Shown in pieces: positions 10,007 to 19,405 of a DNA stretch of 64,000 nucleotides. Position 1 is the first letter of the stretch; each line of letters starts with the position of its first letter. The translations under genes and the position numbers were made by a program. This stretch comes from Microcoleus sp. FACHB-68 (lineage in GTDB: Bacteria; Cyanobacteriota; Cyanobacteriia; Cyanobacteriales; Oscillatoriaceae): the NCBI RefSeq assembly GCF_014695715.1, contig NZ_JACJOT010000008.1:434001-498000 (forward strand), given 5' to 3'. The notes beneath the pieces were generated by a model. The model worked only from the letters and a program-made list of their open reading frames with translations. It was not told the origin of the DNA and ran no database searches.

Positions 10007-10435
10007 GGTCGGCATAAAATCAGTAATTGGTTTAATAACGACACCTGCATCACTTGCGGCATTTAATTGTCGCTCGTCTACTGTAATTAAAGGGCAATTT
10101 AGATTTAATGCTAATGCAATATAAAGCGAGTCGTACACAGCTAATTAATGCGTTAAACCAATTTGCAACGCCCGAGCCAGCAAAGTGTTAACTCGCACAA
10201 CTTGAAAAGGTAGCGCCAACAGTTCATGAATGAATTGCTCGGCGTCTGTCTGCGGCAGTCCCTGAAAGCGAACTTTCTTCCACAGAACATTAACGCACTC
10301 AAGCAGACAAAACTCAGGCACATACAAATCATCACTTTGGTACATCCGAGCAAACAAAACCTTTACCTCTGGCGTGTAAGGCTCTATGATGAAGCGCCGA
10401 ATCACCACACTGGCATCAACTACATAGATTGCCAT
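10001..10435 (-). pseudogene. vapC: VapC-type PIN-domain toxin, interrupted by one in-frame stop
   Basis: The frame starts at ATG 10435 with MAIYVVDASVVIRRF, the PIN-domain strand bearing the first catalytic Asp. It runs 96 codons to a TAA at 10145-10147, then continues in the same frame for 47 more codons: LAVYDSLYIALALNLNCPLI, TVDERQLNAASDAG, ending at TGA 10001. Intact relatives commonly have Gln (CAA) before LAxYDSLYIALA, so a single C-to-T change explains the stop. The truncated product keeps Asp7 and the central LLECVN Glu but loses the two C-terminal acidic residues (YDS and TVDE) needed for Mg2+-dependent RNase activity. The start overlaps the antitoxin stop as TAATG. Confidence 0.85.
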
Positions 10436-10653
10436 TATCTGCCTCGATCCTCACGCAGCATTTCCAGCGTCGATGGCGCTCCTGGTGGCGGTGTCCACAT
10501 ATGGCTGTCAATCGACTCTAAAGTCTTCTTCAAAGCTTCTTTGTCCACTGGACGTTGCGGTTGCTGCTCGTGTCGTAACCGTTGATCGACAACCTGAGCG
10601 ATCAAACCTTTGAGTTCTTCTAAGGTTAAGTCTGCGACTTGTTTATCTGCCAT
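10435..10653 (-). CDS. VapB-type antitoxin-like protein (72 aa)
   Basis: A small charged protein lies immediately upstream of and overlapping (TAATG) the PIN toxin frame, the classical antitoxin-toxin arrangement. The N-terminal half, DLTLEELKGLIAQVVDQRLR, is helical. The C-terminal half, SHMWTPPPGAPSTLEMLRED, resembles the unstructured toxin-binding tail common in cyanobacterial VapB-like partners. AAGGAG sits 8 nt upstream of the ATG. The frame is intact although the toxin is broken, consistent with a relaxed toxin and a still harmless antitoxin. Confidence 0.75.
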   Translation of the reverse strand: MADKQVADLTLEELKGLIAQVVDQRLRHEQQPQRPVDKEALKKTLESIDSHMWTPPPGAPSTLEMLREDRGR

Positions 10654-10721
10654 CTGACCGGCTCCTTTTAATCTCTAAAATTATTATCACACCGGCATCC
10701 CGAATTCTCCCCAACAGCAAA

Positions 10722-10747
10722 GGCGAGGCATCTATTGATACCTCGCC
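10722..10747. terminator. Hairpin between petH and the vapBC-like unit
   Basis: GGCGAGGCATC (10722-10732) pairs with GATACCTCGCC (10737-10747) with one mismatch and a 4-nt loop. It lies about 70 nt upstream of the antitoxin start and 130 nt downstream of petH. It could terminate petH transcription, but there is no T-tract. A second, imperfect inverted repeat lies at about 10819-10850. Confidence 0.45.
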
Positions 10748-10879
10748 CTTACATTTGATATTAAAAAGTTACCAAAACCGTGAGAATAATCTAACTTGCA
10801 ATATTAGATTTTTTATTTCCTGTGGGATAGGCATTTTGCCCGCCCCACGGAATGCAAATTAGATGCAGATCAACTGAGC

Positions 10880-12551
<1,672 letters not shown>

Positions 12552-13556
12552 ATGACCAGTAAGCCGGATCGCGTGGTTTTAATTGGCGTCGCCGGAGACT
12601 CCGGATGCGGTAAGTCCACATTTTTGCGCCGCTTGACAGATTTGTTCGGGGAAGATTTTGTCACCGTAATCTGTTTAGACGACTACCACAGCTTAGATCG
12701 CAAACAGCGTAAAGAAACTGGAATTACGGCGCTTAACCCTAAGGCTAACAACTTTGACCTGATGTATGAGCAAATCAAAGCGCTCAAGAACGGTCAAGCA
12801 ATCGACAAGCCTATCTACAATCACGAAACCGGCATGATTGACCCACCCGAACGGGTTGATCCCAATCACATCATTGTGGTAGAAGGGCTTCACCCCCTGT
12901 ATGACGAACGGGTGCGATCACTGCTGGACTTCAGCGTTTACCTCGACATCAGCGATGATGTCAAAATTGCTTGGAAAATTCAGCGAGATATGGCAGAGCG
13001 TGGTCATCGTTATGAAGATGTCATTGCTGCCATCAACGCCCGCCGGCCAGACTTTAGTGCCTACATCGAACCGCAAAAAGAATTTGCGGATGTCGTGATC
13101 CAAGTGTTGCCGACAGAATTAATCAAAGAGGACAAAGAACGCAAGGTGCTGCGAGTCCGCTTACTCCAGCGCTTTGGCGTAGAAGGCTTTGAGCCGGCAT
13201 ACCTGTTTGATGAAGGCTCAACCATTAACTGGACTCCTTGTGGCCGAAAACTCACCTGCTCTTATCCTGGTATCAGGATGTTCTATGGCCCCGATACCTA
13301 CTATGGCCACGAAGTCTCCGTACTAGAAGTAGACGGTCAATTCGACAATCTCGAAGAGGTGATCTATATTGAAGGCCACCTCAGCAATACCGCTACTAAA
13401 TACTACGGGGAGCTGACTCATCTACTGCTTCAACACAAAGAATATCCCGGTTCTAACAATGGCACCGGCTTGTTCCAAGTGCTAACCGGCCTGAAAATGC
13501 GGGCAACCTACGAGCGCTTAACAGCCGGTGAAGCCAAGATGACTGCGAAAGTTTAG
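12552..13556 (+). CDS. prk: Phosphoribulokinase
   Basis: Phosphorylates ribulose 5-phosphate to ribulose 1,5-bisphosphate, the CO2 acceptor of the Calvin cycle. The 334-aa product carries the P-loop GDSGCGKST at residues 15-23, with the first regulatory Cys (Cys19) inside it. A second Cys follows at about residue 41 (VICLDDYHS), matching the redox-regulated pair. VVEGLHPLYDERVRSLLD and the PEYIEPQ-like AYIEPQKEFAD segment are typical. The C-terminal half ends in the beta-rich domain of the class II enzyme. GAGGG precedes the ATG. Confidence 0.98.
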   Translation: MTSKPDRVVLIGVAGDSGCGKSTFLRRLTDLFGEDFVTVICLDDYHSLDRKQRKETGITALNPKANNFDLMYEQIKALKNGQAIDKPIYNHETGMIDPPERVDPNHIIVVEGLHPLYDERVRSLLDFSVYLDISDDVKIAWKIQRDMAERGHRYEDVIAAINARRPDFSAYIEPQKEFADVVIQVLPTELIKEDKERKVLRVRLLQRFGVEGFEPAYLFDEGSTINWTPCGRKLTCSYPGIRMFYGPDTYYGHEVSVLEVDGQFDNLEEVIYIEGHLSNTATKYYGELTHLLLQHKEYPGSNNGTGLFQVLTGLKMRATYERLTAGEAKMTAKV

Positions 13557-13561
13557 TGCCC

Positions 13562-13732
13562 ATTACTCTGTTGTGAGTGCTGAGTGTGGAGTTCTGAGTT
13601 CTGAGTTAAGTGTTTGACTGAGCACCAAAAACTCCACACTCTAAATTAGTTATTCGTGCCCACTGCTGAGTGTGGATCTCACAGTGAAGTTTTTGACTGA
13701 GCACCAAAAACTCCACACTCTAAGTTAGTGGA
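13562..13732. repeat. Two tandem copies of a hairpin-forming repeat downstream of prk
   Basis: Two related copies (about 13562-13655 and 13657-13732) each contain CTGAGTGTGGA, then TTTGACTGAGCACCAAAAAC, then TCCACACTCTAA(A/G)TTAGT. Within the first copy GAGTGTGGAGTT pairs with AACTCCACACTC, giving a strong stem-loop. The first copy also carries heptamer-like GTTCTGA repeats. It may act as the prk transcription terminator or be a short repetitive element. The rest of the spacer up to 13856 holds no recognised gene. Confidence 0.75.
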
Positions 13733-13856
13733 TGGCAATAAAAAATAAAACTTAAAAAAACTTAGTAAATCTTGAGCCGGATCTCGGAATTTCGCCTACC
13801 CTCGAAGTAGAGACGCTCTTGAGAAACGCAAAAGCTGGCGTTTCTAAGGCGTTGAG

Positions 13857-16373
13857 GTGTTCTCGTCAATTCCGAGATTTTCTATGCAAGTTTCTCCAGA
13901 CACAGCGCACGCCAATCACAAAGGCAATGCGGGGAAAATGGCCGCCGCCCAAGAAATGATTACCTTGGATGTCGCCGGCATGAAATGTGCTGGCTGCGTG
14001 ACGGTTGTAGAACGGCAGCTGATCCAGCATCCGGGCGTAATTTCAGCTTGTGTGAATTTGGCCACTGAGGTGGCAAGTGTGGCCTGTGAAACCGGCATTG
14101 TAGACCCAGATGCGCTAGCAAATCAGTTGACTTTAGCCGGCTTTCCCACTCAGCCGCGCAAGGGCCAAAGTGAATCAGCCACCAACCTTGAAAGAACCGG
14201 CCCAATTTCCCCCGCTGAGCGACGCCGGCAGTCCTTCCAGCAGCAATTATGGCGCGTTGCCTTTGCCGGCATTCTGATCCTGCTGTCCGGAATTGGCCAT
14301 CTAGGACAAATGGGTTGGGCAGACCTTCCCTTCCTCAGCACGATTTGGTTCCACTGGGGATTAGCGACCGTCGCCCTCCTAGGGCCAGGAAGATCAATTT
14401 TTATAGATGGCTGGCGGGGGTTGCGGCGCAATGCTCCCAATATGAATACCCTCGTCGGATTAGGAGCGATGAGCGCTTACCTGGCTAGCTGTGTGGCCCT
14501 CCTATTCCCTCAACTGGGATGGGAGTGTTTTTTCGATGAGCCGGTGATGCTGCTAGGCTTCATCCTACTAGGGCGGACGCTGGAGCAGCTAGCCAGACGA
14601 CGTGCTGCCAATGCGCTTGAAGCTCTAATTAGCTTACAACCGGCCACCGCTCGTTTAGTTGCCGATCCAGCCAAGAACGGCAGCACCACTGAAGGCGTAG
14701 AAATTCCAGTTGCTCAAGTCCGAGTTGGGGAATGGTTGCAAGTGCTTCCAGGTGAGAAAATTCCCGTTGATGGGGAAGTGGTAGCCGGCACCACAACGGT
14801 CGATGAATCAATGCTGACCGGCGAAGCGGTGCCGGTGATTAAACAACCCGCTTCACTCGTTGCCGCCGGCACCCTGAATCAGTCAGGTGCAATCGTTGTG
14901 AGGGCGACACGCACCGGCAAGGACACCACCCTAGCTCAGATTGTCACCTTAGTCGAAGACGCCCAAACCCGTAAGGCACCCGTGCAAAAGCTAGCGGATA
15001 TGGTGGCTGGTTACTTCACTTATGGCGTGATGACAATTGCCCTGCTCACCTTTATCTTCTGGTATTTTGCCGGCACCCACCTGTGGCCATTAGAAACGCT
15101 GCCCCAAGCGCAACATATTGCCTCTGTTCACCATGAAATGCCGGTCATTTCCCCTGACTCGGCGCTTAGCACTCAGGACTCAGGACTACTGCTGAGTTTG
15201 AAGTTAACCATCGCCGTGTTAGTGATTGCCTGTCCCTGTGCTTTGGGACTCGCCACCCCAACTGCTATCCTCGTCGGCACCGGCATCGGCGCGGAACGCG
15301 GACTTTTAATTCGTGGCGGCGACGTTTTAGAAAAAGTCCACCAGTTAGATACCGTCGTATTTGATAAAACCGGCACTTTAACAACAGGTCATCCTGCGCT
15401 AACTGATTGCCTGCCGATAGGCAATTATTCCAAATTTTTAATGTTAAATCCTGAATTCATTAAAAATTCAAATCTAAAACCGGAAAATTTTCTTCTCCAG
15501 CTAGCCGCCACTGTCGAAAGTGGGGCCAGCCATCCTCTCGCAGTGGCCATTGTCGAGGAAGCCCATCGGCTTGAATTGCCGTTGCTGAGCGCACAGGATT
15601 TTCACACTGAACCAGGGCTGGGGGTTCGCGCCTTAGTTAATGGCTTAATGGTAGTTTTAGGCACGGATGAGTGGCTGATACAGCAGGGAATTGCCATCAC
15701 AGAGGCCGAGCGAACTCGCGTTTTGGAGTTGGCATCTGCCGGCAAAACGGTGGTTTACGTGGCGGCTGCCGGTGTTTTAGTAGGGCTAATTGCCTGTCGA
15801 GACACATTGCGCTCTGATGCTAAAGCCACCTTAGAACGCTTGCGGCAGATGGGGCTAAGCGTGATGCTGCTCACCGGCGATCGCCAAGAAGCGGCTGACG
15901 CCATTGCCCAACAACTGGGGCTGACAGCGACAGATGTGATCGCCGGGGTTCGTCCGGATGGCAAAGCCACTGCCATTGCCCGCCTACAGGCTCAGGGGCA
16001 TCGGGTGGCAATGGTGGGAGACGGGATTAATGATGCACCTGCCCTGGCGCAAGCAGATGTCGGGATTGCCTTGCACTCAGGCACAGATGTGGCTGTGGAA
16101 ACTGCTGGCATTGTGCTGATGCACAATCATTTGATGGATACAGTCAAATCAATTGAGCTAAGCCGGCGCACCCTTCTCACAATCCGTCAGAATTTGTTCT
16201 GGGCGTTTGCTTACAACACCCTCGGTATTCCCGTTGCAGCCGGTGCCCTGCTACCTGGCTTTGGTATTGTGCTTAGCCCTGCTGCTGCCGGTGCACTGAT
16301 GGCTTTTAGCTCTATTAGCGTCGTTGGAAATTCTCTACTTTTGCGGCGGACTTTCTCCCGGTTGGATGGCTGA
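13857..16373 (+). CDS. ctaA: Copper-translocating P1B-type ATPase (CtaA-like)
   Basis: Inner-membrane P1B-1 ATPase that moves Cu+ across the cytoplasmic membrane. In cyanobacteria CtaA, together with PacS, supplies plastocyanin and cytochrome oxidase. The 838-aa protein has one N-terminal heavy-metal-associated domain with GMKCAGCV (Cys44, Cys47), closer to CtaA than to PacS (MRCAAC, from memory). Paired transmembrane helices follow, then the TGEAVPV actuator, the CPC metal site at about residue 459, the DKTGT phosphorylation site at Asp503, SHPLAVA, and MVGDGINDAPAL. The true start may be internal (M10, or M28 before QEMITLDVAGM). The M5-M6 loop contains a small heptamer-repeat insertion. 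The substrate is assigned by family. Confidence 0.9.
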   Translation: MFSSIPRFSMQVSPDTAHANHKGNAGKMAAAQEMITLDVAGMKCAGCVTVVERQLIQHPGVISACVNLATEVASVACETGIVDPDALANQLTLAGFPTQPRKGQSESATNLERTGPISPAERRRQSFQQQLWRVAFAGILILLSGIGHLGQMGWADLPFLSTIWFHWGLATVALLGPGRSIFIDGWRGLRRNAPNMNTLVGLGAMSAYLASCVALLFPQLGWECFFDEPVMLLGFILLGRTLEQLARRRAANALEALISLQPATARLVADPAKNGSTTEGVEIPVAQVRVGEWLQVLPGEKIPVDGEVVAGTTTVDESMLTGEAVPVIKQPASLVAAGTLNQSGAIVVRATRTGKDTTLAQIVTLVEDAQTRKAPVQKLADMVAGYFTYGVMTIALLTFIFWYFAGTHLWPLETLPQAQHIASVHHEMPVISPDSALSTQDSGLLLSLKLTIAVLVIACPCALGLATPTAILVGTGIGAERGLLIRGGDVLEKVHQLDTVVFDKTGTLTTGHPALTDCLPIGNYSKFLMLNPEFIKNSNLKPENFLLQLAATVESGASHPLAVAIVEEAHRLELPLLSAQDFHTEPGLGVRALVNGLMVVLGTDEWLIQQGIAITEAERTRVLELASAGKTVVYVAAAGVLVGLIACRDTLRSDAKATLERLRQMGLSVMLLTGDRQEAADAIAQQLGLTATDVIAGVRPDGKATAIARLQAQGHRVAMVGDGINDAPALAQADVGIALHSGTDVAVETAGIVLMHNHLMDTVKSIELSRRTLLTIRQNLFWAFAYNTLGIPVAAGALLPGFGIVLSPAAAGALMAFSSISVVGNSLLLRRTFSRLDG
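15171..15197. repeat. Heptamer-type short repeat inside the ATPase gene
   Basis: ACTCAGG-ACTCAGG-ACTACTG is a short run of 7-bp units inside the coding region. It encodes a low-complexity STQDSGLLLS stretch just before the CPC helix. The same type of unit (reverse complement TCTGAGT) occurs after prk. It stays in frame. Confidence 0.5.
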
Positions 16374-16686
16374 TGCGGCTGCCGGTGCCCACACTCAGCC
16401 GTCGCACTCACCGTTCAACTTTGCTGATAATTTCAGCCCACTGGCAGATGCAGGGGGCAATCAGCTCGCTGCTGTTAGGTTGCATTTCTCTTCTCTTTAA
16501 GCACACCCGCCGAAGAGACTGAATGAAGGAAATTAACAAAATCCGGGAGAGTTGTCTTCTTTATTACTTTTCAGTATTTCAGTGACAACCCTCATAAGCT
16601 GCTGATTTTGAGTGAATGATCTCTTTAAAAAGCCAACTTATAAAATGAGTTTTTGACCGGGGATAACTCTCGTCAACTCAAGAGCA
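16374..16686. other. Intergenic region after the Cu-ATPase gene
   Basis: A 313-bp spacer between two convergent genes. It holds no recognised gene, and I see no clear T-tailed hairpin. Confidence 0.4.
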
Positions 16687-17034
16687 TTAGCTGATGGTAC
16701 TTTCGACAACGTGCCACTGACGGTTTCGTTCAATGGCTTGCTGGATCTGATTGAACATTTGCCGGCAATGGTTGTCAGCGTGCAGGGGCAGTTCTTCATT
16801 TTTAGTCACAAAGTTCATCCGAATTTCGTCGTTCTCGCCATTCGGGCGATCAATGAGGACTTCCACTTTCACTAATTTGGTATAGGAGATTTGACCGGGC
16901 ACTTCGCGGGCCATTATATAATCCCCAGTGTCGTAGATAATTTCACAACTGCAGGATTCTAGAACGTCAATCAGTAATTGCCGGAGACGATCAATCGGAA
17001 CTGCAACAATAAATAAACCAGTGTAGCGAGCCAT
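16687..17034 (-). CDS. Conserved-looking small cyanobacterial protein (115 aa)
   Basis: The 115-aa soluble protein starts MARYTGLFIVAVPIDRLRQL and has an alternating strand/helix pattern. The fragment LLIDVLESCSCEIIYDTGDY is followed by GQISYTKLVKVEVLID and a C-terminal amphipathic helix (CRQMFNQIQQAIERN). I placed the start at ATG 17034 because GGAG lies 6 nt upstream; a TTG two codons earlier would disrupt that spacing. No signal peptide or membrane segment is seen. I cannot assign a function. The fold resembles small ferredoxin-like alpha/beta proteins, but this is only an impression. Confidence 0.75.
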   Translation of the reverse strand: MARYTGLFIVAVPIDRLRQLLIDVLESCSCEIIYDTGDYIMAREVPGQISYTKLVKVEVLIDRPNGENDEIRMNFVTKNEELPLHADNHCRQMFNQIQQAIERNRQWHVVESTIS

Positions 17035-17040
17035 AGGCAA

Positions 17041-17548
17041 CTCCGGAGGCGCAATATTAAAACCCTCCTGATCATACCGAACCGAGAACCTCAGTTTAGA
17101 ATGATACTAAGGGTAGAACACACTAGCTGCCAGCATAAGGTATCTTTAGAAATTGAACTCTAAATTCAACTATCCACTGCTCAGCTTTGGTACGCTAATA
17201 ACATAGCAGCCTCAGGAGCAGACTGTTGGCGAGTTCACTAGGTCGGTTGAAATTCAGATGAACACAGCTTTGCCCAAAAATTTTCTCTGTGCGTTAGGAT
17301 AGCTATAATCATCGGCTAGGCAAGGTAAGGTTATTGATCGCTCAGCAATTGGTGCATTGTGCGATTTTTTATGCGAGTACGGGTTACCCACCCAAAAACA
17401 ACTTGCCAAAACCAGATATAGTACGATAAAAGATTAGAAGGTACATTGCAGACCCCCTTGAAATCTACGCACAGGGAATAAATCTGTAGTGCAAAGCATC
17501 AAAAGCATCAATAGATATTTGCAAAATTCAATCATGGTAAAAGGTTGT
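17041..17548. other. Intergenic region upstream of two divergent small genes
   Basis: A spacer of about 500 bp between the divergent 115-aa and 73-aa genes. It presumably contains both promoters. It holds no recognised RNA gene or repeat. Confidence 0.4.
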
Positions 17549-17770
17549 ATGAACCAGCAGGTTATTCACCCGATGGAGAAATTTCAGCGTCAGGTGCGTT
17601 CTCTTGTGGACTCAAAGATTATCAAGCCAACAGATAGCCTCTGGAAGATTTCCCTACTCTATGGCGACGAATGGCCTTACTGGAAAAAAGAATTGCAGGA
17701 ATTTGAGTTTTCCATGCAAGATCCCGTCAGCGAGTTGCTAGCGGTGGAAACTTGGGAAGAAGAAGCCTAG
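17549..17770 (+). CDS. Small cyanobacterial protein, probable DUF4327 family
   Basis: The 73-aa protein begins MNQQVIHPMEKFQRQVRSLV and contains IIKPTDSLWKISLLYGDEW and a C-terminal SMQDPVSELLAVETWEEE. Length and the SLWKI and LLAVE motifs fit my recollection of the cyanobacterial DUF4327 family; this is not verified. Upstream in-frame GTG (17489) and ATG (17534) codons would give longer products. I prefer the ATG at 17549 because it has AAAGG 4 nt upstream and gives the usual size. Function unknown. Confidence 0.7.
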   Translation: MNQQVIHPMEKFQRQVRSLVDSKIIKPTDSLWKISLLYGDEWPYWKKELQEFEFSMQDPVSELLAVETWEEEA

Positions 17771-17805
17771 AGCGATTTCCGGCTCTATGGGTAATCGGGC
17801 GGCTA

Positions 17806-19056
17806 TTACACACAAGTGGCCAACGCTTGAGTGAGTTCTCCAGCATTTTGGTAGCGATGACTCGGTTTAGGTTCTGTTACCCGCTCGATTACCGCCCGTA
17901 ATTTTGGCGTGATCGTGGGCACAGTTTCCACATTAAATCGATAGTCATTGCCTTGCCGACTAAAAAACCTGTGAGGGCTTTCGCCGGTCAACAGAAAGAT
18001 CAGAGTCGGGCCAATTGCATAAAGGTCTGACTGGGTGAGCGGCTGACCCCGGTTTTGCTCTGGGGCACTGTAATCTGGGGCACCGATACGAGTACCTAAA
18101 GGCGTGCCAATTTCTTTAACTGCACCAAAGTCTAAAACCACAACGCGGTTGTCTACATGGCGAACCATCAAATTTGCCGGCTTAATATCCCGGTGAATAA
18201 TTGGAGGAGTTTGGCTGTGAATGTAGTCTAAAATGTCACAGGTTTGAATCATCCAGTCAACAGCTTGTGCCGGCGTCACAGGGCCGCGCTGGTAAACCCG
18301 CTTCTCTAAATCCTGACCGTGGATTAATTCCATTGCCAGGTATTTTTTATTACCTTCAACAAAAAAATCAAAAAATTGCGGAATTCCCGGATGGTTAAGT
18401 CCTTGGAGGATACGCGCTTCCCGTTCAAACAGTTCGCGGGCTTTGGCAACTTTTGCCATATCCGCATTCATCTCTTTGAGTACCAAAAGTTGAGGTTGGC
18501 GGGCAGAGTTAACTGTTTCCTGACACGCTAAATAAGTTGTGCCCATCCCGCCCTTTCCCAGAGTACGCAAGACCTGATACTGGTGGATCGTCCATTCAAC
18601 TTTAATTGGTTGACCGCAGTGGATACAAAACAAGTTCCCGACTGGATTACCGGCATGAGTACAATTATTTGCAGACGTACCTGCTGCCGGTGAGGGCGTT
18701 CCTTGCTGGACTACCGTTTCGTTTTGAACTTCCAACTTCAGCCGAGGGCCGCCCGAAGCCAGCTGGATCACCGCGCCATCCGAAACTAGCCCTTGCGACA
18801 TTAAAGTGCCATCAACAAACGTGCCATTTGTGCCCTTATTAACCAGTACCCACATCCCACCGGCACCTAAACGAAGTTCCAAATGCAGCCGGGAGACTAG
18901 CAGATCGTGCAGAATTACCTGATTGTCAGGAGACCGGCCAATGCGGATAACCGTCTCGTTCTCAAACTGCCACTGTTGCAGTGGGATTTGTTTTTCGGGA
19001 TGTAAAAGGGTGAGAGTTAACAACGCTATAGTCCTAGACTCAATAAACTTTCTCAA
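17806..19056 (-). CDS. FHA-domain serine/threonine protein kinase
   Basis: Hanks-type kinase combining phosphothreonine recognition and phosphorylation. Domains in order: FHA (about residues 34-105, with RIGRSPDNQV and NKGTNGTFVDG), a zinc-ribbon-like segment (132-148, Cys...CIHC), then the kinase domain (about 160-416) with GKGGMGTTY, Lys194, HRD at 288-290 and DFG at 309-311. All catalytic residues are present. No transmembrane segment. The annotated start is TTG. An alternative TTG at 19023 would align the N-terminus (TLTLLHP) with the paralogous FHA protein at 39024, so about 11 residues are uncertain. The neighbouring PP2C phosphatase on the same strand is a likely functional antagonist. 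Confidence 0.93.
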   Translation of the reverse strand: MRKFIESRTIALLTLTLLHPEKQIPLQQWQFENETVIRIGRSPDNQVILHDLLVSRLHLELRLGAGGMWVLVNKGTNGTFVDGTLMSQGLVSDGAVIQLASGGPRLKLEVQNETVVQQGTPSPAAGTSANNCTHAGNPVGNLFCIHCGQPIKVEWTIHQYQVLRTLGKGGMGTTYLACQETVNSARQPQLLVLKEMNADMAKVAKARELFEREARILQGLNHPGIPQFFDFFVEGNKKYLAMELIHGQDLEKRVYQRGPVTPAQAVDWMIQTCDILDYIHSQTPPIIHRDIKPANLMVRHVDNRVVVLDFGAVKEIGTPLGTRIGAPDYSAPEQNRGQPLTQSDLYAIGPTLIFLLTGESPHRFFSRQGNDYRFNVETVPTITPKLRAVIERVTEPKPSHRYQNAGELTQALATCV

Positions 19057-19405
19057 TCTTTTTCATATCTGAACAACTGCATCCCCTAAAGGAAGCCGGT
19101 GAGCAGATGCCAATGCTTTTGACCCATAGGAGAATGAGTGGCTTCTTACAGATGCCCTGTACCATTTTAGATTTTCAATTTTCGATTTTGAATGGGGCGT
19201 TCGCTGCTTGAAATAGCAGAAACTCAAGCGCTGTCACACTTGCCGGTATGACCTGATTTTCGACTCAGTTCATCTAATTTCTCGCTGAAAAATAGCAAAT
19301 TTCCTTTAACCGCAGGGAAAAAGGGAACCCTGAAACATTAATTGCCTGTAACCAGGGGAAGAGTGAAGTGTGTTCAGTTTACCCTTCACCCTTTTTTTGA
19401 GTCAC
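19057..19405. other. Intergenic region between phosphatase and kinase genes
   Basis: A 349-bp spacer between two genes on the same strand. It includes a GATTTTAGATT-type repeat near 19163-19191 and an imperfect inverted repeat at about 19360-19398 (AAGAGTGAAG / CTTCACCCTT, with a T-run on the plus strand). No gene is seen. Confidence 0.45.

Noticed and set aside
13562-13732. Tandem repeats as a CRISPR array
   Set aside because: Only two diverged copies with no spacer-like unique segments of constant size and no cas genes.
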